From assembly GCF_006717045.1 (NCBI RefSeq), contig NZ_VFPH01000002.1, positions 744,001-808,000 on the forward strand: a stretch of DNA of 64,000 nucleotides, in the 5' to 3' direction. Origin of the DNA: Pseudonocardia cypriaca. Lineage in GTDB: Bacteria; Actinomycetota; Actinomycetes; Mycobacteriales; Pseudonocardiaceae. Position numbers and translations under genes: made by a program. The first letter of the stretch is position 1. Every line of letters starts with the position of its first letter. Under the pieces are notes generated by a model, which was given only the letters and a program-made list of their open reading frames with translations, ran no database searches and was not told where the DNA came from. This document shows positions 15,630 to 23,114 of this stretch, one piece after another.

Positions 15630-16484
15630 TCACTGTTCGTCGAGGAACTCCAGGACCCGGGCAGGAGCGGTCTCCCGCGTCTGCCCGGCCACCGGGACGT
15701 CCCAGTACTCCACACGCGGTAGGCATTCCTGCAGGTAGCGCGCAGCGGACGGGGCGTGCGACTCGTCCTGACCGGGGACGATCAGCGCCGGGACGTCCAG
15801 CAGCAGCAGGTCCTCCGGTTCCGCGCCCGGCACGGTGTCCCGGTCGAACATCAGCCGTGCGGTGCCGCCCACGACGAGGGCGTAGCGGTCGACGTCCTGC
15901 TTCGCGTATGCGTCGGCGAAGCTCTGGTCGGCGCGGATCACACTGTTCCACGGACCGACCCGCGGGTCGGCGGAGAAGCCGGCGTCGGTCGCCCGCACGA
16001 GCGCGACGACCCCGTCGACCCCCTGCGCCTGCACGTACGAGAGGTGTCGGGCGAAGCGCTCGTGCTGCCGCATCCGGTACTTGACGCCGCCCGCCGGGGA
16101 GAACAGCACCATGGACCGCACGCGGTCGGGATGGGCCACCGCCATGGCCGCGGCCGTCGAGCAGCCCACGCAGCCACCCATGAGGTGGGCCCGCTCGATG
16201 CCGAGGTGGTCGAGCAGCCCGATCGCCTGCGCGACGTAGTGACTCCAGGACAGGCGTTCGACGCGGCCGCCGGAGCGGCCGGACTCGCGGCGGTCGAACG
16301 TGATGCAGGTGTAGCGCGTCGCGAGCTGTTCCAGGAGGGCGAGTCGGCGGTAGACCCCGACCGTCCGCCAGCTCTCGAGCGTGGAGTCGAAGCCGCCCGG
16401 GGAGAACATGAGCAGCGGGGGACCCGATCCCGCCACCTCGTAGCGGGTGGGGATCCCGTCGGCGAGGGCGGTGGGCACGGTCAC
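15630..16484 (-). CDS. Alpha/beta hydrolase with a Cys nucleophile elbow
   Basis: A 284-residue alpha/beta hydrolase. The oxyanion region is MFSPGGFDS near residue 26, and the nucleophile elbow reads GGCVGCS (C105) where most relatives have G-x-S-x-G. The acid and base are probably D in LIVPGQDES and the His just after it. A Cys elbow is the mark of dienelactone hydrolases, which open lactones made during aromatic degradation. No 2-pyrone-4,6-dicarboxylate lactonase (LigI) is present in the window, so this could open the pathway lactone. Its GTG start overlaps the PanB-like gene stop by four bases. Lipase, esterase or C-C hydrolase activity remains possible. Confidence 0.8.
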   Translation of the reverse strand: MTVPTALADGIPTRYEVAGSGPPLLMFSPGGFDSTLESWRTVGVYRRLALLEQLATRYTCITFDRRESGRSGGRVERLSWSHYVAQAIGLLDHLGIERAHLMGGCVGCSTAAAMAVAHPDRVRSMVLFSPAGGVKYRMRQHERFARHLSYVQAQGVDGVVALVRATDAGFSADPRVGPWNSVIRADQSFADAYAKQDVDRYALVVGGTARLMFDRDTVPGAEPEDLLLLDVPALIVPGQDESHAPSAARYLQECLPRVEYWDVPVAGQTRETAPARVLEFLDEQ

Positions 16485-17308
16485 CGCCCGCCGGGGAGCT
16501 GCCGGGCGCCGCGGACGTCGTCGGCGTACCGCGTGAGCGCGTCGAGGGTGGTCCGCGCGACGTGCGCGTAGGTCCCGGGTCGGTCGTCAGCCGGATCGTC
16601 GACCGTCGACTCCGCGTAGCCGATGGCGGCGTGCGCCATGCGCATCCGGCCGTCGAGCCACGGCCCGCCGCCGAAGCCGCCGAGCACGGGGACCGAGGCG
16701 GCCTTCGCGACCGCGGCGCCGACCACCGGCCCCGAGTTCGTGAAGTTCAGCAGCACCGCGCCTGCCTCCTCGAGGCGTCGTGCCGTGTCGATCATTTCGC
16801 CGGTCAGGTCCTCCGGGATCTGGTCGGCCGCGGACGGGGTGGCGGAGTACTCGACGCCGTAGCGCAGGGCGGTCTGCGGCGTGATGCCGAACTGCGCGAA
16901 CACCGGGATCCCGGCGCGGGTGATCGCCGCGACGGCGTCGAGGTGGTCCGCCGCCCCGTCGACCTTGACCAGGTCCACGCCGGCTTCCTTGACGAACCGG
17001 ATCGCGGCGCGCACGGCCGCGGCCGTGCCCTCTTGGACCGGGCCGAACGGGAAGTCGGCGGACACCAGCGCCCGCGACACGCCCCGGCGCACCGCCCGCG
17101 CCACGACGACCATCTCGTCCATCGTGATCTCGAACGGGCTCGCGTGACCCCAGAGGTTGACGCCGACGGTGTCCCCGACCGAGACGATCTCCGCACCGGC
17201 GCGGTCGGCGATCCTGGCGATCTGGTAGTCCCACGCCACGACGCCGACGATCTTGCGGCCCTCGTCCTTCATCCGCTGGAGGCCACGAAGGGTCGTCCTG
17301 CCGTTCAT
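16481..17308 (-). CDS. PanB-like (ketopantoate hydroxymethyltransferase family) TIM barrel, catalytic Glu absent
   Basis: A 275-residue TIM-barrel protein. TTLRGLQRMKDEGRKIVGVVAW, IVSVGDTVGVNLWG, EITMDEMVVVARAVRRGVSRALV and ADFPFGPVQE follow PanB in order, keeping the metal-binding Asp residues of VGDS and ADFPF. The third ligand region reads KVDGA where PanB has KLEGG, and the strand carrying the PanB catalytic Glu (LVLEC) reads LLNFTNSG, with no Glu. It is therefore unlikely to make pantothenate; a retro-aldol or other enolate reaction on a pathway keto acid is more likely. GAAAGGG precedes the ATG. Lies between an unknown gene and the Cys hydrolase in the Rieske operon. Confidence 0.75.
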   Translation of the reverse strand: MNGRTTLRGLQRMKDEGRKIVGVVAWDYQIARIADRAGAEIVSVGDTVGVNLWGHASPFEITMDEMVVVARAVRRGVSRALVSADFPFGPVQEGTAAAVRAAIRFVKEAGVDLVKVDGAADHLDAVAAITRAGIPVFAQFGITPQTALRYGVEYSATPSAADQIPEDLTGEMIDTARRLEEAGAVLLNFTNSGPVVGAAVAKAASVPVLGGFGGGPWLDGRMRMAHAAIGYAESTVDDPADDRPGTYAHVARTTLDALTRYADDVRGARQLPGGR

Positions 17309-17318
17309 GCGCGCCCTT

Positions 17319-17819
17319 TCATGCTCGTAGGGCCGTGAGCAGGTCGACGACATCGCTCTCGTCCGCGCCGGGGAGCAGCACGCGGGCGTGCGGCCGCAGG
17401 GCGGCAACGGCGCGGTCCGCGGCGTCGTCGTCGGAGACGACCAGGCCCGCGGTCATGATGCTGCGCTGCCAGCAGGCCTTGCCGATCGTGTGCGCGCAGC
17501 CCGCCCCGCCGTCGTCCGTCGCGATCATGACGACGACGTCGGCGCTGGCGAGCTCGTCGGCCAGCGTGGCCGGGTGGCCCTCGATCCCGCGCAGGGTGAC
17601 CGTGCCGTCGATCGACTCGCAGGCGTAGAAGCGGGCGTTGGCCCACTGCAGCGCCGCGGCGCGGCGGACGATCTCCACCGCCCCGCCGTCGAGGGCGATG
17701 ATCCGCGGCGCCCGGGCGGGCGCGACCGGACGCTGGATGCGGTAGCGGGCCTCGGCCGCCGTCGCCGCGCGGGCGCAGCTGCTCGGAAGGTTCGGGTCGA
17801 CGAACGCCTGGGTGGCCAT
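17319..17819 (-). CDS. Unknown protein, Rossmann-like pattern
   Basis: I do not recognise this 166-residue protein. It has alternating hydrophobic strands and helices suggesting a small Rossmann-like fold: APRIIALDGGAVEIVRRA, DVVVMIATDDGGAGCAHTIG, SIMTAGLVVSDDDAADRAV and ARVLLPGADESDVVDLL. The GGAGCAHTIGKACW stretch, with two Cys and a His, is the most distinctive part and may hold a cofactor or metal. No signal peptide or membrane segment. It starts 4 bases after the Rieske oxygenase and 10 bases before the PanB-like gene, so it is surely part of that operon and perhaps a partner of one of them. Confidence 0.7.
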   Translation of the reverse strand: MATQAFVDPNLPSSCARAATAAEARYRIQRPVAPARAPRIIALDGGAVEIVRRAAALQWANARFYACESIDGTVTLRGIEGHPATLADELASADVVVMIATDDGGAGCAHTIGKACWQRSIMTAGLVVSDDDAADRAVAALRPHARVLLPGADESDVVDLLTALRA

Positions 17820-17823
17820 GGGT

Positions 17824-19110
17824 CTACACCGACGCGATCGGCATGCCGGGGTTGACGCGCACGTCGTCCTTGCAGGCGTCCAGGAAGGCCTCGGCCTGCG
17901 GCAGCACGACGGCGGCCGAGCGCACGCGGTGGTGCTCGGGGTCCACCCCGGGTGGGGTGGTGCCGTGGTCGCGCAGCGCGATGGCGGCCTTGCGCAGCTT
18001 CTGCCGCGCCTTGATGATGCCGGCGTCGGCGGGGACGAGCCGCTCCTTGGTGCGGTCGGCGATGGGCCCCATGCTCTCCTGCAGGGACGCGTCCTGGATC
18101 GCGATGCCCTTGATGCCCGAGTAGTACTCCCCCGCCCGCTGCTTCTCGCGGTCCATCAGGTAGTCGTTGTCGCGGTTCGCAAGGGGCCGGTAGGTGCCGG
18201 GGATGTTCTCGCTGTGCACGCCGTGGCCGTCGATCATCGCCTGCCGCTCGGCGGCGGTGAGGGCGCGGACCGGGTGGTAGTCGAAGCTGTAGGCCCAGCA
18301 GTTCTCGTCGTCGATCGGGATCCAGAAGTGCCCGTGGATCGGGTGGTCGCCGCGTGGGGGGACCATCGTGAAGCACGGCATCACCCACGGCGTGATCCGC
18401 CAGTAGTACTTGCCGTCCTCCGCGTTGCGCCGGGCGCCGACGAATAGCCCGCCGTCGGAGTCGGCGACCTCGAAGAAGGGCTTCTTGTCGTTCTGGTTGT
18501 ACTCGTTGCCCTTCGCGCCCTTGAACAATGGGTCGTTCTTCAGGCCTCCGGAGTGCAGGAACGTGACGTGGCTGGAGTCGATGCCACCCTCGAAGGCCTG
18601 CAGCCAGTTGCACTGCTGCAGGCGTTTCGACGTGTAGGTCTGCTCCGGCGGCACGAGCGCGAACTCGAACTCCGGCAGCGGCGGCTGCTCGGCCGGGTCG
18701 CCCATGAACGTCCAGAGGATGTCGCCGATCTTGACGAGCGGGTACGCGGTGAGCTTGACGTTCTGGCAGAAGCTCGAGTTGTCCGCCTCCGACGGCACCT
18801 CGACGCACTGGCCGGTGACGTCGTACTTCCAGCCGTGGTACGGGCAGCGCAGCCCGCCGTCCTCGTTGCGGCCGAACCACAGGGAGGCGCCCCGGTGGGC
18901 GCAGAACTCGTCGATCAGCCCGTAGCGACCGTCGCTGTCGCGGAAGGCGATGAGCCGCTCGGACAGCAGTTTGAGTCGCACCGGCGGGCAGTCGTTCTCG
19001 GGCAGCTCCTCCGCGAGGCAGGCCGGCATCCAGTACTGCCGGAACAGCTCACCCATCGGCGTGCCCGGGCCGGTGCGGGTCAGCAGTTCGTTGATGTCCT
19101 GACGAAGCAC
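17824..19110 (-). CDS. Rieske non-heme iron oxygenase, large subunit (phthalate 4,5-dioxygenase type)
   Basis: A 428-residue oxygenase alpha subunit. The Rieske [2Fe-2S] ligands are C70-x-H72 and C89-x2-H92 (CAHRGASLWFG...LRCPYHGW). The mononuclear iron region is EGGIDSSHVTFLHSGG, with D178 as the electron bridge and H181 and H186 as ligands. The long insert with GYYSGIKGIAIQD near residue 335 is typical of the phthalate 4,5-dioxygenase/vanillate demethylase group, which needs no beta subunit. GGGGAGAC precedes the GTG at 19110. First of five genes (with the unknown, PanB-like, hydrolase and TctC genes), under operator 19132-19149. Substrate is likely an aromatic acid; ring dihydroxylation or demethylation both remain possible. 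Confidence 0.92.
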   Translation of the reverse strand: MLRQDINELLTRTGPGTPMGELFRQYWMPACLAEELPENDCPPVRLKLLSERLIAFRDSDGRYGLIDEFCAHRGASLWFGRNEDGGLRCPYHGWKYDVTGQCVEVPSEADNSSFCQNVKLTAYPLVKIGDILWTFMGDPAEQPPLPEFEFALVPPEQTYTSKRLQQCNWLQAFEGGIDSSHVTFLHSGGLKNDPLFKGAKGNEYNQNDKKPFFEVADSDGGLFVGARRNAEDGKYYWRITPWVMPCFTMVPPRGDHPIHGHFWIPIDDENCWAYSFDYHPVRALTAAERQAMIDGHGVHSENIPGTYRPLANRDNDYLMDREKQRAGEYYSGIKGIAIQDASLQESMGPIADRTKERLVPADAGIIKARQKLRKAAIALRDHGTTPPGVDPEHHRVRSAAVVLPQAEAFLDACKDDVRVNPGMPIASV

Positions 19111-19131
19111 GGGCGTCTCCCCTCGAGCGTG

Positions 19132-19149
19132 TGGACTAACCGTAATACC
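19132..19149. promoter_or_regulatory. Shared operator copy 5 (TGG-N12-ACC)
   Basis: TGGACTAACCGTAATACC lies 22 bases upstream of the oxygenase start. On the minus strand it includes TATTAC, a possible -10 box. It shares TGGACT and TACC at the same spacing with copy 1, and AACC-N-TAATACC with copy 2. Confidence 0.6.
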
Positions 19150-19161
19150 TATCGGGTGCCC

Positions 19162-19485
19162 TCACGGCTGCACGGGGGGCACATCGACCGTCAGCCCGTC
19201 GAGCTCCGGCCTCACTTCGAGCTGGCAGGAGAGCCTGCTTCCGTCGCGCCGCTCGGACACCGCGAGATCGAGGAGGTCCTCCTCCATGTCGTTCGGCAGA
19301 CCGACCGCCGACGCGAACTCCTCACGCACCCAGACGTGACAGGTAGCGCACGAGGCGTTGCCCCCGCACTCGCCGACGATGCCGGGTACGCCGTTCTTCA
19401 CCGCGGTCGCCATCACGGACTCGCCGACCACCGCATCGACGGCCATCTCCTGACCGTCGTCGCCGACGTAGATCACCTTCGGCAC
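19162..19485 (-). CDS. [2Fe-2S] ferredoxin, electron carrier to the Rieske oxygenase
   Basis: A 107-residue plant/adrenodoxin-type ferredoxin. The cluster ligands are C40, C46 and C49 (GECGGNASCATC) plus C87 (RLSCQL), the C-x5-C-x2-C...C pattern of ferredoxins used by bacterial P450 and oxygenase systems. It would link the FAD reductase at 8044-9300 to the oxygenase at 17824-19110. The GTG start at 19485 is divergent from the GntR gene. It is separated from the oxygenase by its own gap, which holds operator copy 5, so it forms its own short transcript from the promoter near 19508-19526. Confidence 0.93.
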   Translation of the reverse strand: MPKVIYVGDDGQEMAVDAVVGESVMATAVKNGVPGIVGECGGNASCATCHVWVREEFASAVGLPNDMEEDLLDLAVSERRDGSRLSCQLEVRPELDGLTVDVPPVQP

Positions 19486-19507
19486 TGTTGCAACGTCCTC
19501 TCTCCGT

Positions 19508-19526
19508 TGGTCTGTCCATTAGACCA
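19508..19526. promoter_or_regulatory. Shared operator copy 6, the best dyad (TGGTCT-N7-AGACCA)
   Basis: A perfect 6-base inverted repeat with a 7-base spacer. It lies in the 135-base gap between the divergent ferredoxin and GntR genes, 22 bases from the ferredoxin start and about 95 from the regulator start, so it may serve both and give autoregulation. It defines the consensus for the other copies. Confidence 0.75.
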
Positions 19527-19620
19527 CGCTGCTTGTTCGAGGACCAGCACCACGATTCGTGACGTTCGTGCCCGGTCGTGCCACCCGAGCCGACTGTCCG
19601 TAAGGGCATACAATTCGTGA

Positions 19621-20391
19621 GTGACGAGGCCGGGAACCACCTCCCCAGTGACGGACGGCGGCACCGCGCCGAACAAGGGTGACCTGCTCAGCAAGGTCAG
19701 CGTCGGTCGGATCTCCGAGGTCATCGTTGATCAGATCCGCCTGCTCATCCGCTCCGGACAGCTCACTGCGGGTGACCGGCTGCCGAGCGAGCGGGAGCTG
19801 TGCGAGCGGTTCGGGGTCAGTCGCGTCACGGTCCGTGAAGCCCTCCGCGTACTGGAGGCCAACGGCCTCGTCGACATCCGCGTTGGCGCCCGTGGCGGCG
19901 CGTTCGTCACCGCGCCGAGCAGCCGCATGGTCGGCGAGGGCATCGCCGACCTCATCTCGCTGTCGAGCCTCTCCGCCCTCGAGGTCACCGAGGCGCGGAT
20001 GATCTTCGAGCTGGGCCTGGTGCCACTCGCGTGCGAGCGCGCCACCGAGGAGGACATCGCGGCGCTGTACGAGATCTGCGACCGCAGCAGCGCGGCCCTC
20101 GAGTCCGACGACTACCCGCTCACCCTCTCCGCCGAGTGGCACTCCCGGTTCGCCCGCTGCGCCCACAACCGCGCCATCGCACTGCTCGCCGAGTCACTGC
20201 ACGACCCGATGATCCGCTCGCTCCAGGAGGCCCGCTCCACCGCGCCGGCCCACGGCCGCCACGGCGCCGAGGAGCACCGCGCCCTCGTCGACGCGCTCGC
20301 CGAGCGCAACGTGGAGCGCGCCACGGAACTGATGAGGGTCCACCTCACGCGCACGGCGTCCCGGGTGTCGGGCTCGGAGGATGCCGACTGA
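19621..20391 (+). CDS. FadR-family GntR transcription regulator, probable master regulator of the cluster
   Basis: A 256-residue regulator. The N-terminal winged helix-turn-helix spans about residues 28-97 (IRSGQLTAGDRLPSERELCERFGVSRVTVREALRVLE), followed by an all-helical FCD ligand domain. The FCD metal-site His residues are expected in AEWHSRFARCAHN and EEHRALVDALAE. FCD-type GntR proteins usually bind a carboxylate effector, fitting a pathway acid. It is the only regulator inside 2.4-29.1 kb, and an operator-like dyad recurs in seven gaps around it. The GTG at 19621 or the GTG at 19648 may be the true start. Its last 47 bases overlap the convergent EutA-like gene. Confidence 0.9.
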   Translation: MTRPGTTSPVTDGGTAPNKGDLLSKVSVGRISEVIVDQIRLLIRSGQLTAGDRLPSERELCERFGVSRVTVREALRVLEANGLVDIRVGARGGAFVTAPSSRMVGEGIADLISLSSLSALEVTEARMIFELGLVPLACERATEEDIAALYEICDRSSAALESDDYPLTLSAEWHSRFARCAHNRAIALLAESLHDPMIRSLQEARSTAPAHGRHGAEEHRALVDALAERNVERATELMRVHLTRTASRVSGSEDAD

Positions 20392-21901
20392 AGACGAGCG
20401 ACTTGATCGTCACCGGCACCGTGTTCGACGGGTACCGCACGCGGCCGATGTCGACGTAGTCGAAGTCGCGCAACGTCAACCCGTCGACCACCAGGACCTC
20501 CGTGGCGACGGCCAGCTCCTCGCGCAGGAGCCGGCCCAGCGTCATGGCCACGTCGCCGTCGAGCACCACGTACACCGGCCGGCCCCCGCGGATCCGGTCG
20601 GCGAGGCCGTCCTTGATCCCGAGCGCGAAGGCGAGCAGTCGCTGGTAGCGCGGCGACCCGGACCAGGACATCGCCAGCGCGACGTCCGCGGTCCCGGCGT
20701 CGAGCGCGGCGAGGTGGCGGCGGATCGCGGACGCGACCGCGGCACTGTCGACCGTCTCGCCGAGCTCGTACCCGGGGCGGAGCACCTGCATGTTCCGGCG
20801 GGGCAGCAGGACGTCCGGCTCGGAGATCCAGCAGGTGTTGCCGCTGAGCTGGACGCTGTACTCCGACGCGCCCAGCGCGGTGGCCCGGATGCACTCGCCC
20901 GCGGGGAGGAGGGGCCACGGCAGCGCACCGGTGTCGGCGCGCTGGCGCAACGCCCGGCCGAGGGGATGCCCCAGGTCGCCGAACCGCGCCTCCTCGCGGC
21001 CGTAGACGTACTCCGCGACACCGCCGGAGAACATGACGCCGTCGATCCGCCCGAGGTCGCCCAGCGGCTCGGTGAGGAAGAAGCCGGCCGTGTCCGGCCC
21101 ACCCGTCACGGCGGCGACCACGACGTCCGCCATCCCCTCGGCCACCCGCACCAGGTCGTCCTCGCCGGCCTGGTCGCCGAGCTCCCACCGGTGACCGGCC
21201 CTCTCGGCGTGCTCGCGGCCGGCCGGCTCGATGCGCACGATCGTGCCCGCCTCGTCGACGACGTGAAGCCGGCCGCCGACGTGCACGGCCGCGGTGGCGA
21301 GGATGCGCCCGCCGTCCAGCACCGCCAGCTTCGTGGTCCCGCCGCCGACGTCGATGTTCAGGATGCGCGCGCCCGTGTCGTACGACGCCTGGGCCGCTCC
21401 GGAGCCGTAGGCGGCGAGCATCGCCTCCATGTGGTGGCCCGCCGTGGCGGTCACGAGCGCGCCGCCGCGGTCGGCCAGGATTCCGGCGATCACCTCGGCG
21501 TTGCGTCGGCGCAGCGCCTCGCCGGTGAGGATCACAACTCCGGTGTCGATGTCCTCCGGGTCGACGTGCGCCTCGGCATAGGCCTTGTCGATGATCGTGC
21601 CGAGCGCTTCCGCGTCGATGTTCTGCCCGCTCGCGTACGGCGTGAGCGCAACCGGGGACCGGTAGACCGTCTCGCGCCGGACCACCACGTACCGGCTGGT
21701 CAGCTCCTCGCCGATCCGCCGCAGGTGCAGCCGGGAGAACACGACCTGGGTACCGGAGGACCCGATGTCCATCCCGACGCTCGCCAGTCGGACGTTGTCC
21801 TGCTGCCAGATCGGGTTGTCCTCGATCGGACCCAGCGGCTCGTCGTCGTGGTCGTGGTCGTGCCCGGGGACGTGAGCGGAGTAGACCGTCTGATCGGACA
21901 C
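20345..21901 (-). CDS. EutA-like ASKHA-fold reactivase, without its ethanolamine ammonia-lyase
   Basis: A 518-residue full-length relative of EutA, the ATP-dependent chaperone that swaps damaged cobalamin out of ethanolamine ammonia-lyase. Landmarks in order: ASVGMDIGSSGTQVVFSRL (phosphate loop 1), VVILTGEALRRRN, ILNIDVGGGTTKLAVLDGG (phosphate loop 2), HVGGRL, GVMFSGGVAEYVYG (adenosine motif) and DYVDIGRVRYPSNTVPVTIKSLVF at the C-terminus. The first 20 residues hold a HDHDHDD tract not present in the enteric protein as I recall it, possibly metal-binding. There is no eutB, eutC or other B12 enzyme in the window. GTG 21901 overlaps the bicupin stop by one base (TAGTG), so the two are made together. 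Its client may be a cupin or a ThDP enzyme; unknown. Confidence 0.85.
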   Translation of the reverse strand: MSDQTVYSAHVPGHDHDHDDEPLGPIEDNPIWQQDNVRLASVGMDIGSSGTQVVFSRLHLRRIGEELTSRYVVVRRETVYRSPVALTPYASGQNIDAEALGTIIDKAYAEAHVDPEDIDTGVVILTGEALRRRNAEVIAGILADRGGALVTATAGHHMEAMLAAYGSGAAQASYDTGARILNIDVGGGTTKLAVLDGGRILATAAVHVGGRLHVVDEAGTIVRIEPAGREHAERAGHRWELGDQAGEDDLVRVAEGMADVVVAAVTGGPDTAGFFLTEPLGDLGRIDGVMFSGGVAEYVYGREEARFGDLGHPLGRALRQRADTGALPWPLLPAGECIRATALGASEYSVQLSGNTCWISEPDVLLPRRNMQVLRPGYELGETVDSAAVASAIRRHLAALDAGTADVALAMSWSGSPRYQRLLAFALGIKDGLADRIRGGRPVYVVLDGDVAMTLGRLLREELAVATEVLVVDGLTLRDFDYVDIGRVRYPSNTVPVTIKSLVFSRHPPSPTPGTPCA

Positions 21902-23034
21902 TAGACCGCGACCGTCTCCTGCGGCTTCGGCGGAAGTGTCGCGAGCTCGGCCTCGTAGGCCGCGTCCATCTTGGGCTCGAGGCCGACCTTCGCCAGCGCC
22001 TCGCGGAACGTCTCGCGCACCACCGGCGCCTCGTCGGCGTAGTCGATCTGGTCGCCGCCGACGCGCTTGCTGATCCACGCCTTCGGCACGCCCTGCGCGT
22101 TGCGCACGGACACCACCTCGTGCTTGAAGGCGAGGTAGCGCGCGGGCTGCGTCCCGCTGTTGAAGTGCTGGTGGAACCACATGTTCGGCGGGACGATCAG
22201 GGTGCCGGGACCCCAGTCGTAGCGGCGCGGCTCCTCGCCCTCCGGCCACATGAGGCTGTAGCCCTCGCCGGACAGGATGATCACGTGGGCGCCCGGTCCG
22301 TGGCGGTGGCCCTTCTTGTACGTCGCCGTGGGGAACTGCGAGATGTGGCTGTTCATCGACCCCTTCGCCATCGCGAAGCGGATGTGCCCGCCGCCGGCAC
22401 CGCGCTCCTTCGCCTCGATCAACGGCAGGTTGACCGCGTCCGCGACGAAGTTGGTGTCGAGCAGGAGACCCTTCTGCTCGCCCTTCGGGGCGAAGTAGTC
22501 CGGTTCTCCGGCGAAGCGGCTCGGGAAGTCGTGCGCCGTGCCGAACACGAAGTCGACGTCGTCGTAGAGGTTGAGGACGGGCGGGAGGTTCGTGGAGGCG
22601 ACGAACCGCGCCGCCTGCTGCCCGGATCCGTTGAAGTGCTGGTGGTGGGCGTTCAGCGGGATCGCGAACAGCGAACCGGGCCCCCACTCGAAGCTCACCT
22701 CGGCTCCGGCGTCGTTCCACACGCGGGTCGAGCCGTGCCCGTCGAGGACGAGGATCATCTCCTCGAACAGCTGCCGCTGCGGGGCCAGCTCGCCGCCGGC
22801 GGGGATCTCGCAGACGTAGCAGTCGTTCGACGTGCGGGTGGCCTCGTGGTTGATGAACACACCGCTGCCGCCGCGGCGCGCCCACGGCTTGAGCTCGACG
22901 GTGCGCAGGTCGGGCACGTAGTGCGCGGCGATGATGTCCAGACCCTCCGCGGCCACCCAGCGCGTGTACGGCGAGTCCTTCTCGGTGGCGAACTTGACGG
23001 CGAGGTCATTGGTGACGAGGGCGTCCTTGGCCAT
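21901..23034 (-). CDS. Bicupin, metal site only in the C-terminal domain
   Basis: A 377-residue two-domain cupin, about the size of gentisate 1,2-dioxygenase. In the N-terminal domain the metal pair is replaced by Q86-R-Q88 (APQRQLFEEMILVLDGHG) though H133 remains (HHQHFNGS). The C-terminal domain is complete: H243-R-H245 in KKGHRHGPGAHVIILSGEG and H290 in WFHQHFNSG. The other fused bicupin, 23115-24098, has the opposite pattern, with a metal site in the N-domain only. ATG 23034 is preferred over the TTG at 23052. First gene of a two-gene operon with the EutA-like gene, divergent from the other bicupin across operator 23066-23083. May be a ring-cleaving dioxygenase. Confidence 0.8.
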   Translation of the reverse strand: MAKDALVTNDLAVKFATEKDSPYTRWVAAEGLDIIAAHYVPDLRTVELKPWARRGGSGVFINHEATRTSNDCYVCEIPAGGELAPQRQLFEEMILVLDGHGSTRVWNDAGAEVSFEWGPGSLFAIPLNAHHQHFNGSGQQAARFVASTNLPPVLNLYDDVDFVFGTAHDFPSRFAGEPDYFAPKGEQKGLLLDTNFVADAVNLPLIEAKERGAGGGHIRFAMAKGSMNSHISQFPTATYKKGHRHGPGAHVIILSGEGYSLMWPEGEEPRRYDWGPGTLIVPPNMWFHQHFNSGTQPARYLAFKHEVVSVRNAQGVPKAWISKRVGGDQIDYADEAPVVRETFREALAKVGLEPKMDAAYEAELATLPPKPQETVAV

Positions 23035-23065
23035 GGGACGGGACAGTAGCAAGCTTGACAGCTAT

Positions 23066-23083
23066 TGGTCTAACCACTAGACC
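23066..23083. promoter_or_regulatory. Shared operator copy 7 (TGG-N12-ACC) with inner FadR-like box
   Basis: TGGTCTAACCACTAGACC gives GGTCT-N7-AGACC, and also holds an exact TGGT-N3-ACCA at 23066-23076 flanked by CTA and TAG. A TTGACA hexamer at 23055-23060 lies 17 bases before TAGACC on the plus strand, so the operator would fill the spacer of that promoter. It serves both divergent bicupin operons. Confidence 0.72.
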
Positions 23084-23114
23084 TTACTCGTCGATCGGCG
23101 CCGAGGAGGCCACC

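Noticed and set aside
19432..19620. A terminator or riboswitch in the gap between ferredoxin and GntR
   Set aside because: No stem other than the operator dyad could be found; the gap is best read as two divergent promoters.
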